A stretch of 64,000 nt of DNA from JAICXG01 sp036494545 (GCA_036494545.1 DASXOB010000016.1:372001-436000), one strand, 5' to 3'; numbered from the stretch's first letter, positions 18,315 through 28,047 are shown. A program made the numbers and translations. Notes: a model not told the origin generated them from the sequence alone.

Positions 18315-19376
18315 GTGCCGGTTCCAATGTCTCCACTCGAAAGCCCTACGATCGACGCGGCGCGTATTTTCAATCCGATGAATAACTCGCAGTCGATTGT
18401 GCAGATCGTGCCGTATCCCCTATCTCATCGGGGAGGAGTAAACGACTACGCCAGAGTGCTTGCTGCAAGCCTGGCGAGCGTGAACGGTTTAACTACGGAT
18501 TTCGTCACCGGTCTTACTTTGAGCGAATCGACCTGGCGTCCGTCGCGCGCGGATGCCGCCATCCTGCACTATGTAAACTATGGCTATCACCCGCGCGGAA
18601 TTCCTTTCTGGCTTCCGAAAAGAGTCAGCGAGATGCGGCAGTCTCTCGAGGGCCCCTTAATAACTATTTTTCACGAGCTCTACGCTTCGAGCGGGTGGCA
18701 TCGAAGCGCCTTTTGGCTGCAACCGTTGCAAAAGCGTCTCGCCCGACTCGTGGCGCAATCCTCTGTCATTTGTGTCGTTAGCAGTAATCTTCTCGCTAAT
18801 CAGCTGCGAAAACTCCTGCCCTCCGCTCCTGTTGTCGTTAGACCTGTGTTCTCGACCTTCGGCGAGCCGAGACTGTCTCGGGAGCAGATTGCCAGTCGGG
18901 ATCCTGAGCGTTGGGTCACCTGTGGGGGAACTGAGTTAATTCGACGTTCCCTTCGCTCTTTCCCCGGCGGCAAAGACTTGGTTGTCATAGGTGGAGAAGA
19001 GCAGGAGGATATTCGGCGCCAGCTAAAAGATGGCCGCTATTGGCCTGACATCGAGGCGGCGCCAGCCTCTGAACGTTTAGCAACATGTGCGTTTGGCTGG
19101 ATGGATTACTTTGCTCAGACCCATGTCAAGACCGAGGCTATCCTCAAATCAACAGCCTTCGCTGCCTATTGCGCGCATGGTGTTATCCCAGTCTTTTTTT
19201 CGGTGAACTCAAAAATATCCCTCGATGGCGACGTTATGCCCGGACCTTTTACGCTCGCGACTCTTCCAACGGCGAGCGAGCGTCCTGCCATAGCCGAAGC
19301 CATTTACAATTGGTATCAAAGGAATGCATCGTCTGCTGGGCTTGCGGCCGCGATCGCGAAAGTTATCCAGTTATGA
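18315..19376 (+). CDS. Putative GT-B glycosyltransferase
   Basis: 353 residues from GTG 18315; ATG 18327 and ATG 18378 are alternatives, and the recognisable fold begins at SIVQIVPYPLSHRGGVNDYA. This glycine-rich loop is typical of GT-B N-terminal domains. No clear EX7E motif is present, so the GT family is unclear. The stop overlaps the next start (ATGA at 19373-19376), indicating translational coupling. Confidence 0.55.
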   Translation: MPVPMSPLESPTIDAARIFNPMNNSQSIVQIVPYPLSHRGGVNDYARVLAASLASVNGLTTDFVTGLTLSESTWRPSRADAAILHYVNYGYHPRGIPFWLPKRVSEMRQSLEGPLITIFHELYASSGWHRSAFWLQPLQKRLARLVAQSSVICVVSSNLLANQLRKLLPSAPVVVRPVFSTFGEPRLSREQIASRDPERWVTCGGTELIRRSLRSFPGGKDLVVIGGEEQEDIRRQLKDGRYWPDIEAAPASERLATCAFGWMDYFAQTHVKTEAILKSTAFAAYCAHGVIPVFFSVNSKISLDGDVMPGPFTLATLPTASERPAIAEAIYNWYQRNASSAGLAAAIAKVIQL

Positions 19377-20218
19377 GTGTCTCACGGTTGCTGGTTGTTC
19401 ACTGGAATCAGCCGGAAGCCTGCGCAAGAACCGTGCGGGTCTTTCTTGCTCAGGATGTGCCGCTCGAGATTACGGTGCTCGACAACGACTCATTGCCGGA
19501 ACTATTTCAGCAACTGGAATCGATTCTCGATTCCGACGCTAATATCGTTAGGCTGGACAACAACAAGGGATGGGGCGGCGCATTAAATGTCGCGCTCCGT
19601 CATTGGCTCCACAGTGAGACAAGCCCGTTCTGCTTTATCAGTGCGCACGATGCGATGCCGGAACCCGATTGCTTACCACTCCTCCTTCGGGCGGCGGAAA
19701 ATGATCCGCGCGTCGGTATTGCCTGCCCGCAGTATCCCGAGCCGATTATCACGAGATTCTCGCGCTGGCATGGGGTGCAACCGAAGATGGCGTTGCCGCG
19801 AGAGCGGGGCGTCTCGCAGGAGATCGACGTTCCGCACGGCACACTTATGCTGGTCCGACGGGAGTGTTTGCAAGAGATAGGAATTTTCGATCAACGTTAC
19901 TTCGCCTATGGCGACGAACACGAGCTAGGAGCGCGCGCCGCCCGAAATGGTTGGAAGGTGGTCATGGTTTGGGGAGCGGTCGTAGTTAATCCAGTTACAT
20001 CCACGGAGAATGCCTGGCGCAGTTATTTGTTCGCGCGTAACTCGCTCTTTCTCGTCCGCGACTATTTTGGTCGGCCGGCGGCGACTTTGCGCGCTCTGCT
20101 TATTCTGGCTAATACCCTCCGACTCACATTTCATCGGCATAATTCCTTTTCGGCTCGCGCCCGCTGGCGCGCAGTCCGGGACTATTTCGCCGGGCGCACC
20201 GGCCGGCCAGCAATTTGA
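19373..20218 (+). CDS. GT2 family glycosyltransferase (rhamnosyltransferase-like)
   Basis: 281 residues from ATG 19373. The N-terminus LLVVHWNQPEACARTV and the segments VLDNDS, NNKGWGGALNVAL and SAHDAMPEP fit a GT2 nucleotide-binding half. GTLMLVRRECLQEIGIFDQRYFAYGDEHELGARA matches the acceptor/catalytic region, here cited by its key FDQRYF and E-x-x-LG residues. Family members commonly transfer rhamnose; the substrate here is unknown. The start overlaps the upstream stop, and the stop overlaps the next start (TTGA). Confidence 0.85.
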   Translation: MSVSRLLVVHWNQPEACARTVRVFLAQDVPLEITVLDNDSLPELFQQLESILDSDANIVRLDNNKGWGGALNVALRHWLHSETSPFCFISAHDAMPEPDCLPLLLRAAENDPRVGIACPQYPEPIITRFSRWHGVQPKMALPRERGVSQEIDVPHGTLMLVRRECLQEIGIFDQRYFAYGDEHELGARAARNGWKVVMVWGAVVVNPVTSTENAWRSYLFARNSLFLVRDYFGRPAATLRALLILANTLRLTFHRHNSFSARARWRAVRDYFAGRTGRPAI

Positions 20219-21228
20219 AGCTCCTAATCTCATCTCATGCTTTCCTGCCAAGCATCGGCGGGATCGAAACGGTTAGCCTTCTTCTGGCAACAGAGTTTAC
20301 GCAGCAGGGAGATGAAGTCGTGGTCGTGACACAAACGCCAAATGAAAATCCGGAAGAGCCCGACTGGCCTGTGATCCGCGAGCCGTCGTTAGGTGCACTT
20401 TTTCGTGCAATCCAGTGGTGCGACATTGTCTGGCAAAACAACCTAAGCCTGCGCACGCTATGGCCTGCCTGGCTCCTGCATAAACCGGTGGTTATTACTC
20501 ACCAGGGTTCGTACTGCCGACGGCCTGCTGGTATCGATTTGGTGCAACGGATCAAACACGCAGTAGTTCAAGTTACGCCTAGTGTAGCTATTAGCAGGGC
20601 GGTCGCGAATTGCTTTCGCACGGCTTCAGTTGTCATCCCAAATCCCTACGATGTCGAAATCTTCAAAACGTCGACTTCGGAGCTCGATCGCTCCGGTGAT
20701 CTCATCTTTCTTGGCCGACTGGTGTCGGAAAAGGGGGTCGATCTCTTACTTGAAGCGCTCGCTCGTCTTCAAATCGCCGAACCTCGAGTGCGCCTAACGA
20801 TTGTGGGCACCGGACCGGAACAACCTGCGCTCCGAGAGTTGACGGCGCGTCTTGAATTGACTGAAAGAGTAGCATTTCTCGGAGCTAAGGGTGGCGCTGC
20901 CTTAGCGGCACTCCTGCGTCAACATAAGATCCTGGTAATTCCTTCCCGCTATGACGAGCCATTCGGTGTCGTAGCGCTGGAGGGAATTGCGTGCGGCTGC
21001 GCCGTCGTTGGATCGAGCGGTGGCGGACTGCCGGAGGCGATTGGGCCATGCGGACTTACTTTTCCAAATGGAGATGTTGAATCTCTCACGCGCACCCTGG
21101 GTCAGTTGCTATCGAGGCCTAACGAGCGAAGGCGCCTTCTTGAAAACGCGCCGAGACACCTGGCCAGGTTTCGTCCTGCAGTAATCGCCAAAGAGTATCG
21201 CCAGCTATTTCTTTCGACGCTTTCGTGA
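20215..21228 (+). CDS. GT4 family glycosyltransferase
   Basis: 337 residues, starting at TTG 20215, which overlaps the previous TGA stop. This start gives the standard N-terminus MKLLISSHAFLPSIGGIE. The donor domain has LIFLGRLVSEKGVDLLLEA and the EX7E motif (EPFGVVALEGIACG). TTG is accepted because the N-terminal beta-strand and glycine loop would otherwise be lost. The octamer becomes frequent again from about this gene onward (20792, 21117). Confidence 0.87.
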   Translation: MKLLISSHAFLPSIGGIETVSLLLATEFTQQGDEVVVVTQTPNENPEEPDWPVIREPSLGALFRAIQWCDIVWQNNLSLRTLWPAWLLHKPVVITHQGSYCRRPAGIDLVQRIKHAVVQVTPSVAISRAVANCFRTASVVIPNPYDVEIFKTSTSELDRSGDLIFLGRLVSEKGVDLLLEALARLQIAEPRVRLTIVGTGPEQPALRELTARLELTERVAFLGAKGGAALAALLRQHKILVIPSRYDEPFGVVALEGIACGCAVVGSSGGGLPEAIGPCGLTFPNGDVESLTRTLGQLLSRPNERRRLLENAPRHLARFRPAVIAKEYRQLFLSTLS

Positions 21229-22472
21229 TTCTTCTCTCGCATCCGACTGCCAACCAAAACGTGAGGCAAGCTGTTCTGGCCTTCGCGGAAGCGGGCTTGT
21301 TGGATGAATTTTGGACCTGCATCAACTGGCGTGAAAAGAGCCTGCTCGACAGCCTGGCCTCGGGATTTCCACGTCTTCGTCGCGAACTTCGTCGACGTTC
21401 GTTTGTCAGGGAGCTGCAGCCCTACATCCACACTGTCGGGTGGCGCGAATGGGGGAGACAATTCATCGGTCAGCTAGGTTGGCAGCGATGGCTTGGTGGC
21501 GAGAGTGGTGTCTTCGGTATCGACGCGGTTTACCAATCGATCGACCGACGGGTGGCGAAGCGCATTGCGACGGGCCTAACGAGTAAAGTCGTCTACGCGT
21601 ACGACGATGGAGCAGTCGCTACCTTTCGCGCGGCGAAGGCTCGTGGGATTCTCTGCATTTACGAACATCCGATTGTCCATTGGCGGACAGTGAGACGCTA
21701 TCAAGAAGAGGAGGCGGAACTGCGTCCGGAGTGGGTTGCTACGCTGAGTGCGTTGACCGACAGCGCTGAAAAGCTAGCGCGGAAAGATGAAGAGTTAGGG
21801 CTGGCCGACGCAGTTATTACGCCGGCATCGTTTGCTAAACAGAGCATCTTGGAAGGGAAAATGGTGACTGCTCCCATTCATGTCTTGCCCTATGGAACAA
21901 CTTCGTCCGCCACGTCTGCGTGGCCCAGACCTTCGGTCGACAAATTGCGGGTGATTTTTGTGGGCGCACTTACGCAGGCGAAAGGGCTTGGTTACTTGCT
22001 GGATGCAGTGGAGAAATTGGGGGACCAAATTGAGTTTTCTCTTGTGGGTCGAAGAGTTAGTGCTGAAGTTCCAGTGCCTGCCACGCTGGGAAAGTATCGT
22101 TGGATACCCTCTCTTCCTCACCCCGAACTACTACAGGAAATGTCCCGGCATGATGTGCTGGTCTTGCCGTCGCTGCACGAAGGTTTTGGTTTGGTTATGA
22201 CGGAGGCCATGAGTCAGGGTTTGGTGGTGATCACCACTTCGCACACTGCCGGGCCGGACCTGATCAGCGACGGAACTGATGGGTTTATAATTCCGATTCG
22301 CTCGTCCGAGGCGATCGAGGAGAAGCTCATCCTCCTTAGTCGCGAGAAAGAGAGGTGCCGTGCCATGCAGGAAGCAGCGAAGCAGAAGGCGCTGACTTTT
22401 CAGTGGGAAAATTATCGGCGACGCCTTGTTGAACTGGCACGAGAAGTGGTTGGTAAAAGGCTGAATTCATGA
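21225..22472 (+). CDS. GT4 family glycosyltransferase
   Basis: 415 residues from GTG 21225, overlapping the preceding TGA. The C-terminal domain has FVGALTQAKGLGYLLDA and EX7E (EGFGLVMTEAMSQG). The N-terminal half contains a basic/aromatic stretch (SFVRELQPYIHTVGWREWG) that could contact membrane lipid acceptors; this is speculative. The stop overlaps the next start (ATGA). Confidence 0.85.
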   Translation: MILLSHPTANQNVRQAVLAFAEAGLLDEFWTCINWREKSLLDSLASGFPRLRRELRRRSFVRELQPYIHTVGWREWGRQFIGQLGWQRWLGGESGVFGIDAVYQSIDRRVAKRIATGLTSKVVYAYDDGAVATFRAAKARGILCIYEHPIVHWRTVRRYQEEEAELRPEWVATLSALTDSAEKLARKDEELGLADAVITPASFAKQSILEGKMVTAPIHVLPYGTTSSATSAWPRPSVDKLRVIFVGALTQAKGLGYLLDAVEKLGDQIEFSLVGRRVSAEVPVPATLGKYRWIPSLPHPELLQEMSRHDVLVLPSLHEGFGLVMTEAMSQGLVVITTSHTAGPDLISDGTDGFIIPIRSSEAIEEKLILLSREKERCRAMQEAAKQKALTFQWENYRRRLVELAREVVGKRLNS

Positions 22473-23953
22473 ATGTCATCGCCGCAGGCAGGGTGCATCC
22501 TTCCGCTCCCGCAAAGCCAGTCAGGATCGTCGACCATTCGGCGACGATCCGGCACATCCGATGGCTCGTTTGGTTTTATCTATGGCTGCTGGTTTTCGAA
22601 GGCGTATTTCGTAAGTGGATTATTCCACAGCTGTCGACACCGCTTTTGCTGGTTCGCGATCCGGTTGCAGTTGCGATTTATGTCCTGGCGTTTCGCGCCC
22701 GGCTCATTCCACAAAACGTCTGGATTGTGACCCTGGAACTGATTGCCATTCTTTCGTGGGCAACAGGCATTATTGTGCTGCTGCCATATTTCCCGATCAA
22801 GACCATCGTTCTCGTTACTGGCTACGGCGTTCGTTGCAATTACCTGCACCTGCCACTGATTTTCGTCATTCCGATGGTCTTCGATTTTGAGGATGTAAAA
22901 CGCGTCGGCTGGTGGACGATGATGGGCATGATTCCGATGAGTGTTCTCATGGCCGCGCAATTCGCCTCCTCTCCCGATTCCTTTATCAACAGCACGGCAG
23001 GAGTCGGCGAAGGAGTGCAACTCGGAGCCGGCAGCGGTCGCATCAGGCCACCGGGGACATTTTCATTTGTCTCCGGAGCTGTTTACTACCTGAGCGCGGT
23101 TGCGGCTTTCATGCTGCACGCCGTCCTGGGTAAACTGCCTTACAAGACTTGGCTCCTCGGCGCGGCTGGTGGGGCGTTGCTCGTTGGGATGGGGGTTTCC
23201 GGAAGTCGCGCTGCGGTTTTGGCGGTAGGAGTGGTAGCAGCATCGCTCGCGGTCATTTTGCTCGTTAGACCGACGCTCGCGGGCAAATTCGGTCGCTACA
23301 TTTTGCTGGCCGCAATTGTTTTTTGGCTCATCAGCTATCTGCCGGTTTTTAGAGAAGGTCTTGGCATTCTCTCCGATCGTTTTGCCGAAGGCGCCGACGC
23401 TGCTGAAAGCAGTGTGGTTGGAGATTTGGTCGGCCGCACTTTTGGCGATTTCTTCGATGGTTTACGCGTGCTGGCGCGAGCTCCGCTCGGCGGCTTCGGC
23501 CTTGGTGTGGGAACGAATGGTGGCGCGAATTTTCTCGTCGGACACGTTGAATTTCTCCTCGCAGAAAACGAGTGGTCGCGAATTATCCTGGAAAGCGGGC
23601 CAATTCTTGGCGGGGCCTTTTTGCTCTGGCGCTGTGCGATCACCTTTCACGTCGGTCGTTTTTCGCTGAGCCAGCTTCGCCGGGACAATCCACTCCCGCT
23701 CTTTCTTTTCAGTGCATCCTTTTTTGCTCTGCTCGAAGGTCCCTTCGGACAGCCGACCACGCTCGGTTTTGCGGTCGCGCTGGCCGGGCTCGCGCTTGCT
23801 GCCCGGGGACGTGAAGAGGAGGAACCGACGGAAAAAGACGACGAACGCCAGCGAGCGCCAGAGCGTCACAATCGCCGGTCGGTTTATGCCGATCGGTTGC
23901 ATGGTAGCCGGCGTCGTGACGTGCCGCTCACGCATGATCCTTTTGATCGGTAA
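22469..23953 (+). CDS. O-antigen polymerase/ligase-like membrane protein (Wzy-like)
   Basis: 494 residues with about ten to twelve hydrophobic segments and a large central periplasmic loop, fitting the Wzy/O-antigen-ligase superfamily that polymerises or transfers lipid-linked glycans. Around 23140-23530 the sequence has the typical GVSGSRAA and APLGGFGLGVG segments. The C-terminal about 45 residues are highly charged (EEEPTEKDDERQR) and probably cytoplasmic. ATG 22469 overlaps the upstream stop. It is the only polymerase candidate in this locus. Confidence 0.8.
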   Translation: MNVIAAGRVHPSAPAKPVRIVDHSATIRHIRWLVWFYLWLLVFEGVFRKWIIPQLSTPLLLVRDPVAVAIYVLAFRARLIPQNVWIVTLELIAILSWATGIIVLLPYFPIKTIVLVTGYGVRCNYLHLPLIFVIPMVFDFEDVKRVGWWTMMGMIPMSVLMAAQFASSPDSFINSTAGVGEGVQLGAGSGRIRPPGTFSFVSGAVYYLSAVAAFMLHAVLGKLPYKTWLLGAAGGALLVGMGVSGSRAAVLAVGVVAASLAVILLVRPTLAGKFGRYILLAAIVFWLISYLPVFREGLGILSDRFAEGADAAESSVVGDLVGRTFGDFFDGLRVLARAPLGGFGLGVGTNGGANFLVGHVEFLLAENEWSRIILESGPILGGAFLLWRCAITFHVGRFSLSQLRRDNPLPLFLFSASFFALLEGPFGQPTTLGFAVALAGLALAARGREEEEPTEKDDERQRAPERHNRRSVYADRLHGSRRRDVPLTHDPFDR

Positions 23954-25064
23954 TTATCCGGCCGATCAGCAGCAGAGCATGCAACGATTTGCCGACATGA
24001 TGCTGCGTGGCCTGGCGACCGCGGGTGTGCCGGCGGAGATGATCCAGGCGCAGCCATATCTCGGGCGGATTACATTCGCCGGGCCTTTCGTGGCGAAGTG
24101 GCTTGGCTATCTCGATAAGTTTCTCCTTTTCCCTCTGCGACTAAAATGGTCACTCGCACAGGGAGCGCCCGATCTCGTGCACATCTGCGACCACTCCAAC
24201 GCCATGTACGCCACTCGGATCCAAGGCCGGCCTGTCGTCGTGAGTTGCCACGATCTGCTCGCAGTGCGGGGCGCGCTCGACGAAGTGCCCGATACGCCGG
24301 CTTCAGCGACTGGGAAATATTTGCAGCGTTGGATCTTATCCGGCCTGCGGCGGGCGACCGCGATTGCCTGTGCGTCGTCCGCTACCTTGCGCGATGCGCG
24401 GCGACTCGTTAGGCAAGAGGCAGGCCGCCCGGAAATCCTGCTCATCTATCATGGAATCAACTATCCTTATCGCAAACAGGAACCGGAACGTGCGCGCTCG
24501 TTGCTGTCGCAAATTCCCCAACTCGACCTCGACCGGCCTTTCGTTCTGCATGTAGGGTCCAACTTGCGCATGAAAAATCGCCAGGGTGCGCTCCGGATTT
24601 TCGCTCTGACGACGGACAGCTGGAATGGTCAGATGGTTTTCACCGGACAGAAATTAACCCCTGAATTGCGTTCGTTAGGCGAGAAACTCGGGCTGCTCGA
24701 TCGGCTGGTCGAAGTAGACGGTCCTAGCAACGATCTGCTCGAAGCGCTCTACAGTTCAGCCAGCGCCCTACTTTACCCATCTCGTTACGAAGGCTTCGGT
24801 TGGCCGATCATCGAAGCGCAAGCCTGCGGTTGTCCGGTGGTTTGCAGCGACCACGAACCCATGTCGGAAGTCGCGGGCGATGGGGCGTTGACCGCGCCGG
24901 TCGAGGACGAGGCGGCTTTCGCCCGCGCTCTCTTGAGTCTCTCCGATCCTGCGAAACGCGCGCACTTGAGCGAAAAGAGCCTGGAAAATGCCGAGCGTTT
25001 CCACGCGGAAAAAATGATCGCACAATACGTCGAGCTGTATCGCTCGCTCGGCGTGCCGGTGTAG
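23934..25064 (+). CDS. GT4 family glycosyltransferase
   Basis: 376 residues from ATG 23934 (MILLIGNYPADQQQSM), overlapping the polymerase 3' end by 20 bases. Earlier in-frame starts only add a basic stretch that reads through the polymerase tail. The donor domain has FVLHVGSNLRMKNRQG and EX7E (EGFGWPIIEAQACGCPVV). Role: addition of a sugar to the repeat unit, donor unknown. Octamer copies occur at 24407 and 24673. Confidence 0.86.
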   Translation: MILLIGNYPADQQQSMQRFADMMLRGLATAGVPAEMIQAQPYLGRITFAGPFVAKWLGYLDKFLLFPLRLKWSLAQGAPDLVHICDHSNAMYATRIQGRPVVVSCHDLLAVRGALDEVPDTPASATGKYLQRWILSGLRRATAIACASSATLRDARRLVRQEAGRPEILLIYHGINYPYRKQEPERARSLLSQIPQLDLDRPFVLHVGSNLRMKNRQGALRIFALTTDSWNGQMVFTGQKLTPELRSLGEKLGLLDRLVEVDGPSNDLLEALYSSASALLYPSRYEGFGWPIIEAQACGCPVVCSDHEPMSEVAGDGALTAPVEDEAAFARALLSLSDPAKRAHLSEKSLENAERFHAEKMIAQYVELYRSLGVPV

Positions 25065-25073
25065 AGCGCAGCC

Positions 25074-26873
25074 ATGTGCGGCATCGCAGCTCATTTCAGC
25101 TTTGGCGCGGCGGCCGCACCACTCGATCTTAGCCTTCTCTTGCATCGCGGGCCGGATGCGCACGGCGAATGGACTTCGCCCGATGGACAGATTTGGCTAG
25201 GCAACACTCGCTTGGCGATTCTCGATCTCTCGCCTAACGGCTCTCAGCCGATGACTGACCCTGCGACCGGTAATGTCATTGTGGTCAATGGCGAGATTTA
25301 CAATCATCGCGAATTGCGTGCCGAGATTGGCAATCGCAAATGGCGCGGCACGAGCGACACCGAAACGATTCTCGCCGGGTACGCGAGTTGGGGACCGGAA
25401 ATTGTCCCGCGTCTCAAAGGAATGTTCGCCCTCGCGATTTACGATCGCGCGCGCATGGAGCTCTTCGTCGCACGCGATCGTCTCGGCATCAAACCCCTGT
25501 ATTACACTCTTGATGAAGCTCATTTTCGCCTGGCTTCAGAGGTTAAAGTACTCACCACGTTAGAATCCGTGCCGACACCGGCTTCAATTAGCGCCTACTT
25601 GCAGTGTGGTGCCTGTCCAGAGGAGAGAATCTTGTATCCGGCAATCCACGCCTTTCCGGCAGGGCATTGCCTAACAATCGGCTCTGAGGCGAAGCTCCGC
25701 CTCTCGCGCTATTGGCCGGCGCAACGGAGATTCTCCTCTTCCACGCAAGCCGCTCCGGAAAAATTGCGCGCGCTTCTTGAGACTGCGGTCGAGGAGCATC
25801 TTCTTTCCGACGTTCCGGTCGCAAGTTTCCTGAGCGGCGGAATCGATTCTTCGATTGTGACTGCGCTCGCCGCGCGGCGACTCGGATCGCGTTTGCTCAC
25901 CTTCACGGTCGGCTTCGATATGGCAGAATTCGATGAAAGTGCCGTCGCTCTTCAGGTTGCACAGCGTTACGGAACTACTCACCGACGGCTCGAATTGAAT
26001 GAAGACGAAGTCATTCAGTCGGTGACCGAGGCGGTTGCTCATCTCGATCTTCCCTCGGTCGACGCGATCAATACCTATATCGTGTCTCGCGCGGTGGCTC
26101 AGGAGGGCGTGAAAGTGGCGCTGTCCGGCTTGGGTGGCGATGAGCTTTTCGGCGGTTACCCGAGCTTTCGGGACGTGCCGCGCCTGAAATGGCTGGCCCA
26201 ACTCCCACGCGGTTTCCGGCGCCTTCTCGGCGGTGCGCGGCTGATGGATTTGCCTAACGATACCGACGTCGGCGTGCTTACCCGTTGGCGGAGGCGATTT
26301 TTCACCGATGAGATGCTGCAGCGGGCTGGGTTGCCTAACGATGGGCTTACCTTCGAATGTCCGGTCGAATTACCGGACGATTTTGCCCGAATCAGTTGGG
26401 CGGAGCTAACCGGATATATGCGCCACATGCTCCTGCGCGATTCGGATCAAATGAGCATGGCAGTCTCACTCGAGTTGCGCGTGCCGTTTCTCGATCATCA
26501 ATTGGTCGAGTATTCGTTAGGCCTCCCTGCCGCCGAGAAACAGCGCTTCGGCCGAACCAAAGGACTCCTCGTGCAAGCCTCGCGCGATCTGTTGCCACCG
26601 GCCGTCTATCAACGACCTAAGGTGGGTTTTGCTCTTCCGATGCAAAAGTGGATGAGTGGTCCGCTGGCGAACTTCGTCGATGAAGGCCTGTGCGAGCTGG
26701 TTGTTCGCGGATTTCTACCTGACGAGTTCGTCGCCAATGCGCGGAAAGGTTTCCGTCAAGGCCGGCTGCACTGGACCCGGCTCTGGAGCATGGTTGTGCT
26801 TGGCCATTTCGTTAGGCGAAAGGAAGCCTCGCACCGATCGAATGAGAATCCTGCGCTGCATTCACTCGCTTGA
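25074..26873 (+). CDS. asnB: Asparagine synthase (glutamine-hydrolysing)
   Basis: 599 residues. Cys2 after the initiator Met (MCGIAAHF) is the glutaminase nucleophile. GDTETI-like and RDRLGIKPLYY segments complete the N-terminal amidotransferase domain. The synthetase domain has the PP-loop SGGIDSS (254-260). These enzymes make asparagine or, in polysaccharide loci, may amidate a sugar acid or other carboxylate. Lying between glycosyltransferase genes, an amidation role is plausible but unproven. Six octamer copies fall within this gene, none disrupting the frame. Confidence 0.92.
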   Translation: MCGIAAHFSFGAAAAPLDLSLLLHRGPDAHGEWTSPDGQIWLGNTRLAILDLSPNGSQPMTDPATGNVIVVNGEIYNHRELRAEIGNRKWRGTSDTETILAGYASWGPEIVPRLKGMFALAIYDRARMELFVARDRLGIKPLYYTLDEAHFRLASEVKVLTTLESVPTPASISAYLQCGACPEERILYPAIHAFPAGHCLTIGSEAKLRLSRYWPAQRRFSSSTQAAPEKLRALLETAVEEHLLSDVPVASFLSGGIDSSIVTALAARRLGSRLLTFTVGFDMAEFDESAVALQVAQRYGTTHRRLELNEDEVIQSVTEAVAHLDLPSVDAINTYIVSRAVAQEGVKVALSGLGGDELFGGYPSFRDVPRLKWLAQLPRGFRRLLGGARLMDLPNDTDVGVLTRWRRRFFTDEMLQRAGLPNDGLTFECPVELPDDFARISWAELTGYMRHMLLRDSDQMSMAVSLELRVPFLDHQLVEYSLGLPAAEKQRFGRTKGLLVQASRDLLPPAVYQRPKVGFALPMQKWMSGPLANFVDEGLCELVVRGFLPDEFVANARKGFRQGRLHWTRLWSMVVLGHFVRRKEASHRSNENPALHSLA

Positions 26874-28008
26874 TCCGGCGATCGGCGGTCCGCTCGAGTC
26901 GGTCCGGCAATCTTCGCTCGTCCTCGCGCAGCGCGGGCACGAAGTTGAGGTCGTCTCCCTCGATCCGCCGAACGCGCGCGGCGTCCTGGAATTTCCTGGT
27001 GTGGCGCGTGGTCTCGGGGGTGGAGGGAGCTACGGCTATACGTCGCGGTTCGTGTCGTGGATGAAGGCGAACCGAGCCCGCTTCGATGTCGTAATCGTGC
27101 ACGGCATTTGGCAATACCACAGCCTTGGCGTCTGGCGCGTGCTGCACCGGACGCCGACACCTTATTTCGTCTTTCCGCACGGGATGCTCGATCCCTGGTT
27201 CAATCGCACTTATCCGCTGAAACATTTGAAAAAACTTCTCTACTGGCCATGGGCAGAATACCGCGTCCTGCGCGATGCGGCCGCGGTTCTGTTTACCTCG
27301 GAGGAGGAACGCCAGCTTGCGCGCGAATCCTTCGCTCTCTATCGCTGCAACGAGGTGGTGGTGAATTACGGCACCGCACAACCGCAGATCGACCTGACAA
27401 TTGCGCGTGAGGATTTCCTGCGCGCATTTCCCATTCTGCGCGGAAAACAGATTCTGCTTTTCCTCGGTCGACTGCACGAGAAGAAGGGATGCGACCTTTT
27501 GCTCGAGGCGCTTCGTGCCCAGTCCAAATTGGAGCAGATGCATCTCGTCATGGCAGGACCCACCGCGCACGAAGATTACCTCGAGCGGCTGAAGCGCCTC
27601 GCGGCGGGAATGCCGGTCACCTTTCCCGGGATGTTGCGCGGCAACTTAAAGTGGGGTGCTTTCGCCGCGGCGGAGGCGTTTATCCTGCCGTCACATCAGG
27701 AAAATTTTGGAATCGCTGTGGTCGAAGCATTGGCCTGTGGACTGCCGGTTCTCATTTCGGATCGGGTCAACATTTGGCGCGAAATCGAGGCAAACGGCGC
27801 CGGGTATGTCGAAAGCGATACATTTGCGGGGACGAGCCGATTAGTTGAACGCTGGTTCGCCACGCCCACATCGGAGCGGGCGCTTATGCGCGACAAGGCC
27901 CAGCGTTGTTTCATGGAGCGATTTGAGATTCAGCGTGCGACCGATTCGTTACTCGAAGCGCTGCGTCAGCCGAAGGCCAGGCGTCAGCCAGTTTCGTCGG
28001 ATGTTTGA
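26842..28008 (+). CDS. GT4 family glycosyltransferase
   Basis: 388 residues from ATG 26842 (MRILRCIHSLDPAIGGPLES), overlapping asnB by 32 bases. The glycine loop after residue 12, the donor segment LLFLGRLHEKKGCDLLLEA and EX7E (ENFGIAVVEALACG) are clear. Upstream in-frame codons read through asnB and lack family similarity. Likely a mannosyl- or galactosyl-type transferase of the same locus, donor not predictable. Confidence 0.87.
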   Translation: MRILRCIHSLDPAIGGPLESVRQSSLVLAQRGHEVEVVSLDPPNARGVLEFPGVARGLGGGGSYGYTSRFVSWMKANRARFDVVIVHGIWQYHSLGVWRVLHRTPTPYFVFPHGMLDPWFNRTYPLKHLKKLLYWPWAEYRVLRDAAAVLFTSEEERQLARESFALYRCNEVVVNYGTAQPQIDLTIAREDFLRAFPILRGKQILLFLGRLHEKKGCDLLLEALRAQSKLEQMHLVMAGPTAHEDYLERLKRLAAGMPVTFPGMLRGNLKWGAFAAAEAFILPSHQENFGIAVVEALACGLPVLISDRVNIWREIEANGAGYVESDTFAGTSRLVERWFATPTSERALMRDKAQRCFMERFEIQRATDSLLEALRQPKARRQPVSSDV

Positions 28009-28047
28009 GGCAGTGGAGGGCGCCAGGAGGAGAGGGACAAAGAAATC

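Noticed and set aside
23712..23933. N-terminal extension of the GT4 gene at 23934
   Set aside because: The added residues read through the polymerase tail in another frame, and the GT4 fold begins at ATG 23934.
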